This document shows positions 1-7,902 of a stretch of 35,145 bases of DNA, piece by piece (position 1 is the first letter of the stretch; the number at the start of each line of letters is the position of its first letter). This DNA is from NORP181 sp047623555. Its GTDB lineage: Bacteria > Pseudomonadota > Alphaproteobacteria > Rhodobacterales > Rhodobacteraceae. Below the pieces are notes generated by a model that saw only the letters and a program-made list of their open reading frames with translations, was not told the DNA's origin and did no database searches. The DNA lies in the NCBI GenBank assembly GCA_047623555.1, contig JBLHMP010000037.1:1-35145 (forward strand), in the 5' to 3' direction. A program made the position numbers and the translations under genes.

Positions 1-300
1 CGGGCGCTGCATGTGGATCGCTCAATCGGGCTTAACTATTGGATTCGCATGGATTGGTCCGATTTCAGCGACGTCACCATCAAACGCAACCTGCCCCGAC
101 TGCAGGCCGAATATGACCGGTTGATGGCCGATGAGACCCTGCGCAAATGGCATGAAACCGGGCTTGAGTGGCACCGAACCCGCGCGATTGAGCTGCATGC
201 AAACCCCGAGTTTGAGGATTTATACAAACAAGCGCTGGAAATAAAACTGAACGAGACCGAGCGCGTTGCCTATGCGCTGGCGTTGGACATGGAAAGCTAG
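1..300 (+). CDS. Glycosyltransferase family 2-like protein, C-terminal fragment
   Basis: The reading frame is open from base 1 (residues RALH precede the first internal GTG at 13), so this is the 3' end of a gene that starts outside the window. The 99 visible residues align by eye with the C-terminal part of the next gene. Both have an RA-[LV]-H start, an NYW or DYW segment, a DVTI motif, and a final helix with KWHETGLEWHRTRAIEL here against LHNKAVEWRKSRFLEL there. The two are therefore tandem paralogues. By analogy it is a cytoplasmic nucleotide-sugar-dependent glycosyltransferase acting on a surface polysaccharide or another acceptor, but the catalytic N-terminus is not visible. Only 11 bases separate it from the next gene, so the two are probably co-transcribed. 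The family call rests on the paralogue; the substrate is unknown. Confidence 0.75.
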   Translation, partial: RALHVDRSIGLNYWIRMDWSDFSDVTIKRNLPRLQAEYDRLMADETLRKWHETGLEWHRTRAIELHANPEFEDLYKQALEIKLNETERVAYALALDMES

Positions 301-311
301 CTGAGGCCGAC

Positions 312-1376
312 ATGTCAGGTAAGCAAATGAAAATACTCGCCGTTCTGACTGTTCGCAACGAATGCGCCTTTCTGCTTGAATGGCTGGCGCATCATCGTGC
401 GGTGGGGGTCACCGACTTTCTGGTGTTCTCAAATGATTGTCAGGATGGCACCGATGTGATGCTGGATCATCTGGCCGGTTTGGGTCTGCTGACTCATATC
501 CGCAATGATGGTCCCTATAAAAACGGCGGCATCCAGTTTACCGCACTGAACGAGGCCAGCAAGCTGGATATGGTCAAACAGGCCGATTGGATACTGGCGC
601 TGGACATTGATGAATTCGTCAACATCCATGTTGGCGACCATACGATACCGGCCCTGCTGGCTGCCCTGCCCGACGCCACCGCAATCACCCTGACCTGGCG
701 GTTGTTTGGCAATAACGACGTGGTGCATTACAGCGACACGCCAGTCACCGAAACCTTTACCCAATGCGCCCCGGTCATCATGTATTGGCCCTGGCGTGCG
801 TCCATGTTCAAAACGCTGTATCGCAACGACGGAACCTACGGAAAATTGGGTGTGCATCGCCCGCGAAGCCCTGATTCGGATCGCCTGCCGCAGGCCCGGT
901 GGTTTGATGGCCAGGGCCGTGAACTTGGCGATCAGTTTAAAAACAGACGGCTGTTTTCACCTTATGGGCGGCCCAATTATGATCTGGTCCAGCTGAACCA
1001 TTACCCGCTTGGTGCCATGGAAAGTTATGTGCTCAAGGCCGATCGCGGTCGTGCCGTTCACAGCGATCACATGCTCGGCGTCGACTATTGGGTTGAGCGG
1101 AATTTTAACATTGATACCGATGTAACCATCGATGTCCTCGCGCTGCAACGGTCTGAAGTATATGATGATTTGCGCAATGACACCACATTGATGGCGCTGC
1201 ACAACAAAGCTGTTGAGTGGCGCAAATCGCGGTTTCTGGAACTGATGCAGGACGAACCCTATCGCGCCTTGTTTGCCCGATTGCTGATGACGCCGCCATC
1301 GCGCCTTGTCAGTCTCCAAAACGCACGCGCCCTAAGCGGCCATGCCAAAACCGGGCAACGCCAATCCCGGCAATAG
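312..1376 (+). CDS. Glycosyltransferase family 2-like protein
   Basis: A 354-residue protein beginning with a GT-A nucleotide-sugar-binding fold: ILAVLTVRNE near residue 9 and a DIDEF (DxD-type) metal/nucleotide motif near residue 97. This matches the Glyco_tranf_2_4 type common in Rhodobacteraceae, often annotated simply as glycosyltransferase family 2. GAGG ends five bases before ATG 312, which supports this start over the in-frame ATG at 327. The C-terminal third resembles the gene fragment just upstream, showing a tandem duplication. No transmembrane segment is apparent, so it probably works in the cytoplasm on an exopolysaccharide, lipopolysaccharide or protein acceptor. The substrate cannot be read from the sequence. 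Confidence 0.82.
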   Translation: MSGKQMKILAVLTVRNECAFLLEWLAHHRAVGVTDFLVFSNDCQDGTDVMLDHLAGLGLLTHIRNDGPYKNGGIQFTALNEASKLDMVKQADWILALDIDEFVNIHVGDHTIPALLAALPDATAITLTWRLFGNNDVVHYSDTPVTETFTQCAPVIMYWPWRASMFKTLYRNDGTYGKLGVHRPRSPDSDRLPQARWFDGQGRELGDQFKNRRLFSPYGRPNYDLVQLNHYPLGAMESYVLKADRGRAVHSDHMLGVDYWVERNFNIDTDVTIDVLALQRSEVYDDLRNDTTLMALHNKAVEWRKSRFLELMQDEPYRALFARLLMTPPSRLVSLQNARALSGHAKTGQRQSRQ

Positions 1377-1377
1377 C

Positions 1378-1443
1378 GCAAAACCGGCTTTCATTTTCCT
1401 AATTTCTGCCGCAAAACCGACTTTCATTTTCCTAATTTCTGCC
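1378..1443. repeat. 33-bp direct tandem repeat, two copies
   Basis: Two adjacent 33-bp units (1378-1410 and 1411-1443) differ at one base (G against A at unit position 10). Each begins GCAAAACCG and ends CCTAATTTCTGCC. A partial third copy (GCA) follows. The array starts just after the glycosyltransferase stop codon and lies in the 138-bp gap before the next gene. Copy number may vary between strains; no coding or terminator role is evident. Confidence 0.9.
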
Positions 1444-1514
1444 GCAATTCACTGCTAAATATTGATCCTGACAACTGGCTCATCAATGTAGCCAGAGTTT
1501 CGAGGACCAGTAAT

Positions 1515-2474
1515 ATGCAGGATGTACTTGACAGTATTGACGCCAGCCTTGCCGGGCTAAGCACCGTTGAATGGAAAACCAAGTTGGTGGCCATTGCCGA
1601 AGACCACGGCATGTATCAACCATTGGGTGACAAACACTTTGCCACATTTATTGACGCCAAAAGCACGCTGTTGGTTAGTTTTGAAACCATCCAAGGCATT
1701 CACGCCCTGTCTGATATGGCGCAGCCCTTTGGCTTTGACATGGTGCGGGCACAGGGCTGGTCACATTTGTGCCTGATCGCTGACGGAGACACTTGGTTTC
1801 GCGATGCCCGCGTTTATGGTTTCTTTGACAAACTGATTGATGATGGGTTCTTTGAAGAATTCGATCAGGTGGTATTTTACGGCGCAGGCCCTTGTGGCTA
1901 TGCCGCTGCCGCCTTTTGTGTGGCCTCCCCCGGCTCGACCGTGGTCACGGTACAACCGCAGGCAACGCTTGATGCACGCATCACCGAATGGGACGACCGT
2001 TTCGTCGAAATGCGCCGCACCTCATTCACCGATCGTTTTGGTTATGCACCGGATATGCTCGACGCCGCCGACCACGCCTATGTTATCTATGACCCACGTG
2101 AACAATTGGATGCGATGCATTCGGCGCTGTTTGAACGCTCAAACGTGTCGCGGTTGCGGATGCCAGGCATGGGCAGCGCGTTGCAGACCAAATTGATTGC
2201 CATGGATATGCTGTACCGCATTCTGTCGCTGGCCGGCCAAGGCCAGCTGACTGATAAAGCGTTCTACGAACTATATCGGGCGCGCCGCAACAATATGCAA
2301 TATTTGCGCACTCTGATGCTTCGCCTGGATCAGGCAGAGCGCCCCTACCTGACCGCAATGCTGTGTCGCAGTGTGATAAACCGGATGAATGCGCCAAAAT
2401 TCCGCCGTCGATTGATTGAGCTGGAAAAACATGCCGAAAAAGGCGAAATTTTCCCGCCCCCAGCCGTGGCCTGA
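1515..2474 (+). CDS. Conserved Rhodobacteraceae protein of unknown function (database label often PAPS reductase)
   Basis: A 319-residue soluble protein that I recognise as conserved upstream of pyrC in roseobacters. From memory, databases often call relatives phosphoadenosine phosphosulfate reductase. The sequence does not support that name: I see neither an SGGKDS-type nucleotide loop nor the C-terminal ECG(I/L)H cysteine motif. The most striking segment is FYGAGPCGYAAAAF near residue 121. It follows a hydrophobic strand (FDQVV) and resembles the nucleophile elbow of alpha/beta hydrolases (G-x-nucleophile-x-G), here with Cys as the possible nucleophile. A conserved-looking stretch follows (EWDDRFVEMRR, DPREQLDAMH). 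GAGGA eight bases before ATG 1515 supports the start. The gap to pyrC is 57 bp. Function unknown; a hydrolase-like fold is inference. Confidence 0.7.
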   Translation: MQDVLDSIDASLAGLSTVEWKTKLVAIAEDHGMYQPLGDKHFATFIDAKSTLLVSFETIQGIHALSDMAQPFGFDMVRAQGWSHLCLIADGDTWFRDARVYGFFDKLIDDGFFEEFDQVVFYGAGPCGYAAAAFCVASPGSTVVTVQPQATLDARITEWDDRFVEMRRTSFTDRFGYAPDMLDAADHAYVIYDPREQLDAMHSALFERSNVSRLRMPGMGSALQTKLIAMDMLYRILSLAGQGQLTDKAFYELYRARRNNMQYLRTLMLRLDQAERPYLTAMLCRSVINRMNAPKFRRRLIELEKHAEKGEIFPPPAVA

Positions 2475-2531
2475 CCGCGCTTTCCAAATCCACCTCTGGC
2501 CCGTTGGGTATCGCTGTGCTAGCCCGAGAAC

Positions 2532-3572
2532 ATGAGCGACTCTTTGACAATCTGCCGTCCTGACGACTGGCACCTGCACTTGCGCGATGGCGCAATGATG
2601 CGGACCGTCCTGCCCGAAACCGCACGTCATTTTGCCCGTGCCATCATCATGCCCAATCTGGTGCCCCCGGTGGTCACAGGCGCAGATGCGGCCGCCTACC
2701 GCGACCGAATTCTGGCAGCCCTGCCCAACGGCATGTCGTTTGAGCCGCTGATGACATTGTATCTGACCGAAGATACCGATCCTGATGATCTGGCGGCGGC
2801 CCATGCCAGCGGGTTGATCACCGCGGTTAAACTATACCCTGCTGGGGCCACCACCAATTCCGCCAGCGGTGTTGCCAATTTCGACAACGTCCGCGGCGCC
2901 CTTGAACGGATGGCCGAGATTGGCCTGCCCTTGTGTGTCCACGGCGAAGTCACCGCTGCTGACATCGACATTTTTGACCGAGAGGCGGTGTTCATCGACC
3001 GGGTGCTTGACCCGATCCGCCGCGCCACGCCCGGGTTGCGGGTGATTATGGAACATATCACCACCTCGGATGCGGTGGAGTACGCCCGCGCCGGTGGCGA
3101 TGATCTGGCCGCGACAATCACCACGCATCATCTGGTCATCAACCGAAACCACATTCTGGTCGGCGGCATTCGCCCGCATTATTACTGCCTGCCAGTCGCC
3201 AAGCGCGAAAGCCATCGACTGGCGTTGCTGGCTGCTGCAACCTCGGGCGAGGCGCGGTTCTTTCTGGGCACCGACAGCGCCCCGCATCCCGATACCGCCA
3301 AAATCGCCGCCTGCGGCTGTGCCGGTTGTTTCACCGCGCCCAACACCATGTCGATTCTCGCCGAAATGTTTGAACGAGCCGGGGCATTGGACAAGCTCGA
3401 AGGCTTTACATCGCGCCACGGCCCTAATTTCTACAAGCTGCCGGTCAACACAGAAACCATCACTCTGACCAAAGGCGCGCCAACCGTTTACCCGAAAACA
3501 ATCGCAGTAGGGGATGAGGAAATCACCGTTTTTGACCCGGGGTTCCCGTTGCATTGGAGCGTTATGCCCTGA
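2532..3572 (+). CDS. pyrC: Dihydroorotase (class II)
   Basis: Catalyses reversible ring closure of N-carbamoyl-L-aspartate to dihydroorotate, the third step of pyrimidine synthesis, in the cytoplasm. At 346 residues it has the normal length of the E. coli-type enzyme. Binuclear zinc ligands are recognisable: the HLHLRD motif (His14, His16), the carboxylated lysine candidate Lys100 in AVKLYPAG, His137 in VHGE, His175 in MEHITT and catalytic Asp248 in GTDSAPH. These fall within two residues of the E. coli positions. The substrate-binding NS of TTNS (109-110) is present. pyrE follows after 121 bp, so the two pyrimidine genes may share a transcript, although the gap holds a repeat-like element. 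The Shine-Dalgarno before ATG 2532 is weak. Confidence 0.97.
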   Translation: MSDSLTICRPDDWHLHLRDGAMMRTVLPETARHFARAIIMPNLVPPVVTGADAAAYRDRILAALPNGMSFEPLMTLYLTEDTDPDDLAAAHASGLITAVKLYPAGATTNSASGVANFDNVRGALERMAEIGLPLCVHGEVTAADIDIFDREAVFIDRVLDPIRRATPGLRVIMEHITTSDAVEYARAGGDDLAATITTHHLVINRNHILVGGIRPHYYCLPVAKRESHRLALLAAATSGEARFFLGTDSAPHPDTAKIAACGCAGCFTAPNTMSILAEMFERAGALDKLEGFTSRHGPNFYKLPVNTETITLTKGAPTVYPKTIAVGDEEITVFDPGFPLHWSVMP

Positions 3573-3635
3573 TTTCTTCTCGTTCCAAATACCTAAATCT
3601 ATCGTGTGCCGCTCATGGCAGTGCCCAAAAATTTC

Positions 3636-3672
3636 TTGCCTCCGGCGGGGATACTTTTGGAAAGAAGAAAAG
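3636..3672 (+). repeat. Roseobacter-type intergenic motif (GCCTCCGGCGGGGATA-type)
   Basis: The pyrC-pyrE gap contains TTGCCTCCGGCGGGG followed by an AT-rich ACTTTTGGAAAGAAGAA segment. From memory, close variants recur between genes in many Rhodobacteraceae genomes. CCTC-CGGC-GGGG can form a short GC stem. No second copy was seen in this window, so the repeat status rests on recall. It ends nine bases before the pyrE Shine-Dalgarno. Confidence 0.45.
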
Positions 3673-3693
3673 ACACATCAAAGGAGTCGACAG

Positions 3694-4368
3694 ATGATCC
3701 CAACTTCGTTTCCATCGCCCGAAGAAATGGCCCGGCTGACCGCCCGCATGTTGCTAGAAATCGGCGCTGTTCATCTGAATTCTGATGAGCCGTTCATTTT
3801 GGCCAGTGGCCTGCCCAGCCCAACCTATATTGATTGCCGTAAACTGATTTCCTATCCGCGCATTCGGTCGACGCTGATGGATTTTCTGACCGTCACAGTG
3901 ATGCGAAACGCCGGTTTTGAGACCTTCAACAACATCGCCGGTGGTGAAACCGCGGGCATTCCATTTGCGGCATTGGTGGCGGAACGTATGGCATTGCCGA
4001 TGACCTATGTGCGAAAAAAACCTAAAGGCTATGGCCGCAATGCCCGAATCGAAGGCGTTATGGGCGAAGGCGACCGGGTTCTGCTGGTTGAGGATCTGAC
4101 CACCGATGGCGGCAGCAAGCTGAGCTTTGTTGATGCCATCCGCGAGACCGGTGCAACCTGTGCGCATACCGCCGTAATCTTTTTTTACGGCATCTTTCCC
4201 GACACTGAGAAAACGCTTGGCGATCATGGTATAAGCCTGCATCATCTGTGCACCTGGTGGGACGTTCTGGCCGAGGCAAAATCATCCGGAGCATTTGACG
4301 CTAGCACCTTGAAAGAGGTTGAATCGTTCCTCAATGCGCCAAACGCCTGGCAGGAATCGCGACGCTAG
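3694..4368 (+). CDS. pyrE: Orotate phosphoribosyltransferase
   Basis: Joins orotate to PRPP to make orotidine 5'-monophosphate, the fifth step of pyrimidine synthesis. The frame is open upstream to 3514, but the start is placed at ATG 3694: AAGGAG (3681-3686) lies seven bases before it, and the resulting 224 residues fit the family. The PRPP-binding loop is VLLVEDLTTDGGSK (about residues 129-142), with the acidic ED preceding the phosphate-binding TTDGGS. VRKKPKGYGRNA (about 106-117) is the flexible catalytic loop rich in Lys. The N-terminal FILASGLPSPTYIDCR matches the orotate-binding region. It lies downstream of pyrC and upstream of dnaB on the same strand. Confidence 0.96.
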   Translation: MIPTSFPSPEEMARLTARMLLEIGAVHLNSDEPFILASGLPSPTYIDCRKLISYPRIRSTLMDFLTVTVMRNAGFETFNNIAGGETAGIPFAALVAERMALPMTYVRKKPKGYGRNARIEGVMGEGDRVLLVEDLTTDGGSKLSFVDAIRETGATCAHTAVIFFYGIFPDTEKTLGDHGISLHHLCTWWDVLAEAKSSGAFDASTLKEVESFLNAPNAWQESRR

Positions 4369-4398
4369 CTTACCGCAACGTCACCAGAAATTCACGGC

Positions 4399-4425
4399 GC
4401 GGCATTACTCAGTTTGGGATGCCGC
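4399..4425 (+). terminator. Inverted repeat after pyrE, possible weak terminator
   Basis: GCGGCAT (4399-4405) and ATGCCGC (4419-4425) are perfect 7-bp inverted arms around a 13-base loop, starting 30 bases after the pyrE stop. No T-run follows on the + strand, so termination would have to be factor-assisted. It may instead be a regulatory structure in the dnaB upstream region. Confidence 0.3.
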
Positions 4426-4470
4426 CAACCAAAAACAACAAGATATGGTGGATTTATTAGTATACATAAG

Positions 4471-4479
4471 TTATCCACG
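4471..4479 (+). promoter_or_regulatory. DnaA-box-like site upstream of dnaB
   Basis: TTATCCACG matches the DnaA box consensus TTATCCACA at eight of nine positions. It lies 69 bases before the dnaB start, just after an AT-rich stretch (TTATTAGTATACATAAG) containing a TATACA -10-like hexamer at 4461-4466 with no good -35. DnaA could modulate dnaB transcription here. A single site with no cluster argues against a replication origin. Confidence 0.4.
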
Positions 4480-4547
4480 GAAACATACAATTTGCGCAAA
4501 CCCGCCCGATATGGCTAAAAGCCAAGGCTTGGGGATGTGGGGACATT

Positions 4548-6038
4548 ATGAACGAGCACACAAATTTTAGCGGGCCACAGGCCGAATCTGACGCACCACC
4601 ACCGCTGCCCCATTCGGTTGAGGCAGAACAGCAATTGCTGGGCGCGATTCTGACCAATAATGACGTATATGACCGCATTGCCAGCATAATCGGCGCACAG
4701 CATTTTTATGATCCAGTCCATGCCCGCATCTATGAAATTGCTTCGGCGCGGATCGCCAAGAATGCGTTGGCCTCTCCGGTGACGCTTAAGGCGTTTATGG
4801 AGGATGACGAGGGTCTGAAAGAGCTGGGCGGACCAACCTATCTGGCGCGTCTCGCCGGGGCGGCGATTTCGGCCTTTGCGGTGCGTGATTACGCCCAGAT
4901 GATCTATGATTTTGCCATTCGGCGCGAATTGATCGCCTTAGGGCGTGACATTTCTGCCAAGGCCGCGCGGGTAAACGTTGAAAGCGAGCCGAAAGAGCAG
5001 ATTGTCGAGGCCGAACAGCAGCTCTATAAACTCTCTGAGCAAGGCCAGACCGAGAGCGGATTTCAATCCTTCCTCAGCGCTATCACCGATGCCGTCAAGA
5101 ACACCAATGCCGCCTATATGCGCGAAGGTGGCATGGCCGGGATTTCCACCGGGCTGATTGATATGGATAAGAAACTGGGCGGTTTGCACAAATCAGACCT
5201 GCTTATTCTGGCCGGTCGCCCGTCGATGGGCAAAACATCACTGGCCACCAATATCGCCTTTAACATCGCCAAAGCCTACAAGCGCGGCATTCGCACTGAC
5301 GGCACCGAAGGTGCTGTGGATGGCGGCGTTGTCGGGTTTTATTCCCTTGAAATGAGCGCCGAACAGCTGGCCGCGCGAATCTTGTCCGAGGCCTCAGAAG
5401 TGCCGTCCGAACAGATCCGCCGTGGCGATCTGACCGAGACCGAATTCCGCCGCTTTGTCGATGCCGCCAAGACGCTTGAGGCCTGCCCGCTGTATATCGA
5501 CGACACGCCTGCCCTGCCGATCAGCCAATTGGCGGCGCGCGCGCGGCGACTGAAACGGACGCATGGGTTGGATGTGTTGATCATCGACTATTTGCAACTG
5601 GTGCGCCCAGCCACGGCCAAAGACAGCCGGGTCAATGAGGTGTCCGAGATTACCCAGGGCCTGAAGGCCATCGCCAAAGAGCTGGAAATTCCGGTAATCG
5701 CGCTGTCGCAGTTGTCGCGGGCCGTAGAAAACCGCGAAGATAAGCGCCCACAACTAAGCGATCTGCGTGAATCCGGCTCGATTGAGCAGGACGCCGATGT
5801 GGTGATGTTTGTGTTCCGCGAAGAATATTACGCCGAGCGGGAAAAACCGTCGGATGAAAAACTAGAAGAAATAGCCGCCTGGCAGGACCGGATGGATCAT
5901 CTGCATGGCAAGGCCGAAGTGATCATTGGCAAGCAGCGCCACGGCCCGATTGGCTCAATCGACCTGAGCTTTGAGGGGCAGTTCACCCGCTTTGGCAATA
6001 TTGCCAAGCCCTGGCAATCGGATGATCGCGAGTTCTAG
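4548..6038 (+). CDS. dnaB: Replicative DNA helicase DnaB
   Basis: The hexameric 5'-3' helicase that unwinds the chromosome at the fork and partners with DnaG primase. The 496-residue chain has the two-domain DnaB layout: an N-terminal helical domain (about 20-140, starting SVEAEQQLLG), a linker helix (about 147-166), and a RecA-type ATPase domain. The latter carries Walker A GRPSMGKTS (223-231), Walker B VLIIDYLQL (about 343-351), and DLRESGSIEQDAD near residue 405. The ATPase domain has a small insertion (about 245-260, IRTDGTEGAVDGG) after the Walker A helix. I recall this as usual in Rhodobacterales, and there is no intein. GGGGA ends five bases before ATG 4548. A hairpin terminator follows. 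Confidence 0.97.
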   Translation: MNEHTNFSGPQAESDAPPPLPHSVEAEQQLLGAILTNNDVYDRIASIIGAQHFYDPVHARIYEIASARIAKNALASPVTLKAFMEDDEGLKELGGPTYLARLAGAAISAFAVRDYAQMIYDFAIRRELIALGRDISAKAARVNVESEPKEQIVEAEQQLYKLSEQGQTESGFQSFLSAITDAVKNTNAAYMREGGMAGISTGLIDMDKKLGGLHKSDLLILAGRPSMGKTSLATNIAFNIAKAYKRGIRTDGTEGAVDGGVVGFYSLEMSAEQLAARILSEASEVPSEQIRRGDLTETEFRRFVDAAKTLEACPLYIDDTPALPISQLAARARRLKRTHGLDVLIIDYLQLVRPATAKDSRVNEVSEITQGLKAIAKELEIPVIALSQLSRAVENREDKRPQLSDLRESGSIEQDADVVMFVFREEYYAEREKPSDEKLEEIAAWQDRMDHLHGKAEVIIGKQRHGPIGSIDLSFEGQFTRFGNIAKPWQSDDREF

Positions 6039-6070
6039 GAAAACCTTCTAGGCAAATCGCCATACCAATC

Positions 6071-6109
6071 AAAAAAACGGGCCGGGGAATTTGAAATTTC
6101 CCGGCCCGT
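6071..6109. terminator. Intrinsic terminator between convergent dnaB and the deacetylase gene
   Basis: ACGGGCCGGG (6077-6086) pairs perfectly with CCCGGCCCGT (6100-6109); inner AATTT/AAATT bases and a G-U pair can extend the stem. Seven A bases at 6071-6077 become a T-run on the minus strand, so it reads best as the terminator of the minus-strand gene. On + it is followed only by GTGTCGTTT, so it may serve dnaB less efficiently. Confidence 0.8.
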
Positions 6110-6173
6110 GTCGTTTAAGCCGCCGTTTTCAACCAATGTTTGACGCTTTAAACCTGTGTCTGGTGCGTTGTCT

Positions 6174-7706
6174 TTACTGCGCCTCATCACTATTCAACAC
6201 AGCCGAGATTGGCGCCAGCGCCACTCGTGAGGCACGGTCCTGTAGGGCCCACAACAACAAAGCGCTGACCGTATCAGGGCGCACCCGGCCCAGCATGATG
6301 ACCGCCCCGTCCTGCCCGGCACGAAACGCCGCCTGATCCAGAAACCGCCGTATCACTGCGCCACTTTGCCCGGCACCATCGAAATCGCGAAACACCACGC
6401 CTGCAGGGATGCCCGCCCGCGCAGCCAGTTTAAAGACCGTATTCAGCCCGTTATCCTGCATGACCAGTCCATGCCCCGTGCTGTCGACGATGGCGCTGAC
6501 CTGATCGGCAAGGCTACGATTGCCCTGAATGCCGCTGTTTGGGCCTTCGAGTACCGCAACCACTTGGGGCATTGCAGCAAAGCTGGCAGCCAATGTTACC
6601 TCTGCGTCTTGCGCGGTTGCGCCTTTGGGCAGATCAATCAGGCTGACCACTTCAAATCCGGCGGCGCGGTGACGGGCCATTTTCTCAGCAGCGTCTGGGG
6701 CGGATGGGTCAATGGCCATGGTCAACGGTTGTGGGAAATTCGCCAGCGCCTCGACGCCAATAGACGCGTCATCATCAATCAGGATGATCGACATCATCGG
6801 TTTGTTGTCCGGATTACTGAACGGTTCGCTGTACATAACAATCGGCGGGACAGTCGCGGCCTCAGAGGACTCGACCGGCGCAGAGTTGCGTTCTGTCAAA
6901 GGAACCACCGGTGTGCCGATGCTTGGGCCATTGCTCGATTCATCAGAGCCGGCCTGTGGCAATGCAGTTTTTTGCGGCTCGGTGCTCTCGGCGGCGACGT
7001 CATTGGCCGCGGGATCAACAGTTTTCTCGGTCGGAGCGTCGGTGCCAAAACCAGATCCGCCCTCAGAGACGGTTGGAACAACCGGTTGCGCCGGTTCGGT
7101 GGACAGCGCCAGTTGCGTCTCGCCCTGCGGTGCGCTGGGCGCGGTTCCCTGAACCGATGTGGCAACCGGCGTGTCACTGTTCACCTCTAGATTTGCGCCG
7201 GTTTCGGAGCCTATCGGCCCGGTCAATGTTCCGGCGTTGCTGTCAATTTCCGGCGCGCTTGCAGGCGCCTGCGCAACCGAGCCGAGATCATCCGGCGCGC
7301 CTGTGCCCTGCCCCGGAGCCCCCGGAGTGGCCGTCGCAGCAGGTTGCGTGGTCGCGGTGCCGGTCTCAACCAGAGTGGTGTCGCCATCAGCCGGATCGGT
7401 CAGCGTAGAATCGCCACCCACCACAGGACGCGCGCCAGAATCAGTATCGGCGCCCTTCATCGAGGCCAGATTGTCCGCCGTGTCACTTGTCCCCGGAAGC
7501 GTCGGAGCCGCGTTGACCAGATCGGCATCCACCCCGGCCCGGCCCACGCCGCTATCAGCGCCCGGTTCGGCGGACTGGCTGGACCCGCGTGGCGTATTGC
7601 TGCGCACATCCGGCCCCGAAGGCAAAGGCGCCAGCAACGAAACCATCGCCGCGACCACAGCAATCACGATGGATCCCCACACTAATCCGAAAAAAAATCC
7701 ACGCAT
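6174..7706 (-). CDS. Divergent polysaccharide deacetylase family protein (YibQ type), membrane-anchored
   Basis: A 510-residue protein in three parts. Residues about 4-27 form one hydrophobic N-terminal anchor (FFFGLVWGSIVIAVVAAMV). Residues about 28-285 are a low-complexity Ala/Thr/Pro/Ser/Gly spacer, suited to crossing the periplasm or wall. The C-terminal 220 residues are a divergent polysaccharide deacetylase (NodB-like fold), with strand MMSIILIDDDASIG, then PLTMAID, GFEVVSLIDLPKG and ALVMQDNG-like strands. Family members are thought to act in the envelope; the substrate is unsettled, and I cannot identify all metal ligands. An eight-T run in codons 4-6 could be prone to slippage. It is divergent from trpG and converges on dnaB across a terminator. 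Confidence 0.85.
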   Translation of the reverse strand: MRGFFFGLVWGSIVIAVVAAMVSLLAPLPSGPDVRSNTPRGSSQSAEPGADSGVGRAGVDADLVNAAPTLPGTSDTADNLASMKGADTDSGARPVVGGDSTLTDPADGDTTLVETGTATTQPAATATPGAPGQGTGAPDDLGSVAQAPASAPEIDSNAGTLTGPIGSETGANLEVNSDTPVATSVQGTAPSAPQGETQLALSTEPAQPVVPTVSEGGSGFGTDAPTEKTVDPAANDVAAESTEPQKTALPQAGSDESSNGPSIGTPVVPLTERNSAPVESSEAATVPPIVMYSEPFSNPDNKPMMSIILIDDDASIGVEALANFPQPLTMAIDPSAPDAAEKMARHRAAGFEVVSLIDLPKGATAQDAEVTLAASFAAMPQVVAVLEGPNSGIQGNRSLADQVSAIVDSTGHGLVMQDNGLNTVFKLAARAGIPAGVVFRDFDGAGQSGAVIRRFLDQAAFRAGQDGAVIMLGRVRPDTVSALLLWALQDRASRVALAPISAVLNSDEAQ

Positions 7707-7811
7707 TTCCGCCTAAGCCTCTCTTCTGTGCCCACACAATGGGCAAATATTCACACAACAGCCCCGTTTGCGCGGTTTTGCCTGTGGTTCTTTGGGTGAA
7801 ACCATGCGCTC

Positions 7812-7841
7812 TTGACGCTGTGCCCAACCCTGACCAAATAT
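7812..7841 (+). promoter_or_regulatory. Candidate sigma-70 promoter for the trpG operon
   Basis: TTGACG (7812-7817) is followed after 17-18 bases by CAAATA/AAATAT (7835-7841). It lies in the 196-bp gap between the divergent deacetylase gene and trpG, about 60 bases before the trpG ATG. The -10 match is poor, so the call is tentative. No trp leader peptide or attenuator hairpin was seen. Confidence 0.35.
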
Positions 7842-7902
7842 GTCGTAACCACTAATATGCGACCAATGCCCTTGTCTCCACCTTAAAGTAACTGAAATCC
7901 CA

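Noticed and set aside
3514..3693. N-terminal extension of the pyrE frame
   Set aside because: The extension overlaps the pyrC end and the intergenic motif; a good Shine-Dalgarno and family length place the start at 3694.
4441..4547. Replication origin before dnaB
   Set aside because: Only one DnaA-box-like site was found and no AT-rich unwinding array, so an origin is not supported.
4319..4570. 83-codon plus-strand frame between pyrE and dnaB
   Set aside because: It overlaps both the pyrE end and the dnaB start and spans the DnaA-box-like promoter region; no family resemblance.
6366..7190. 274-codon plus-strand open frame
   Set aside because: Shadow of the deacetylase gene on the other strand; Arg-rich with no motifs.
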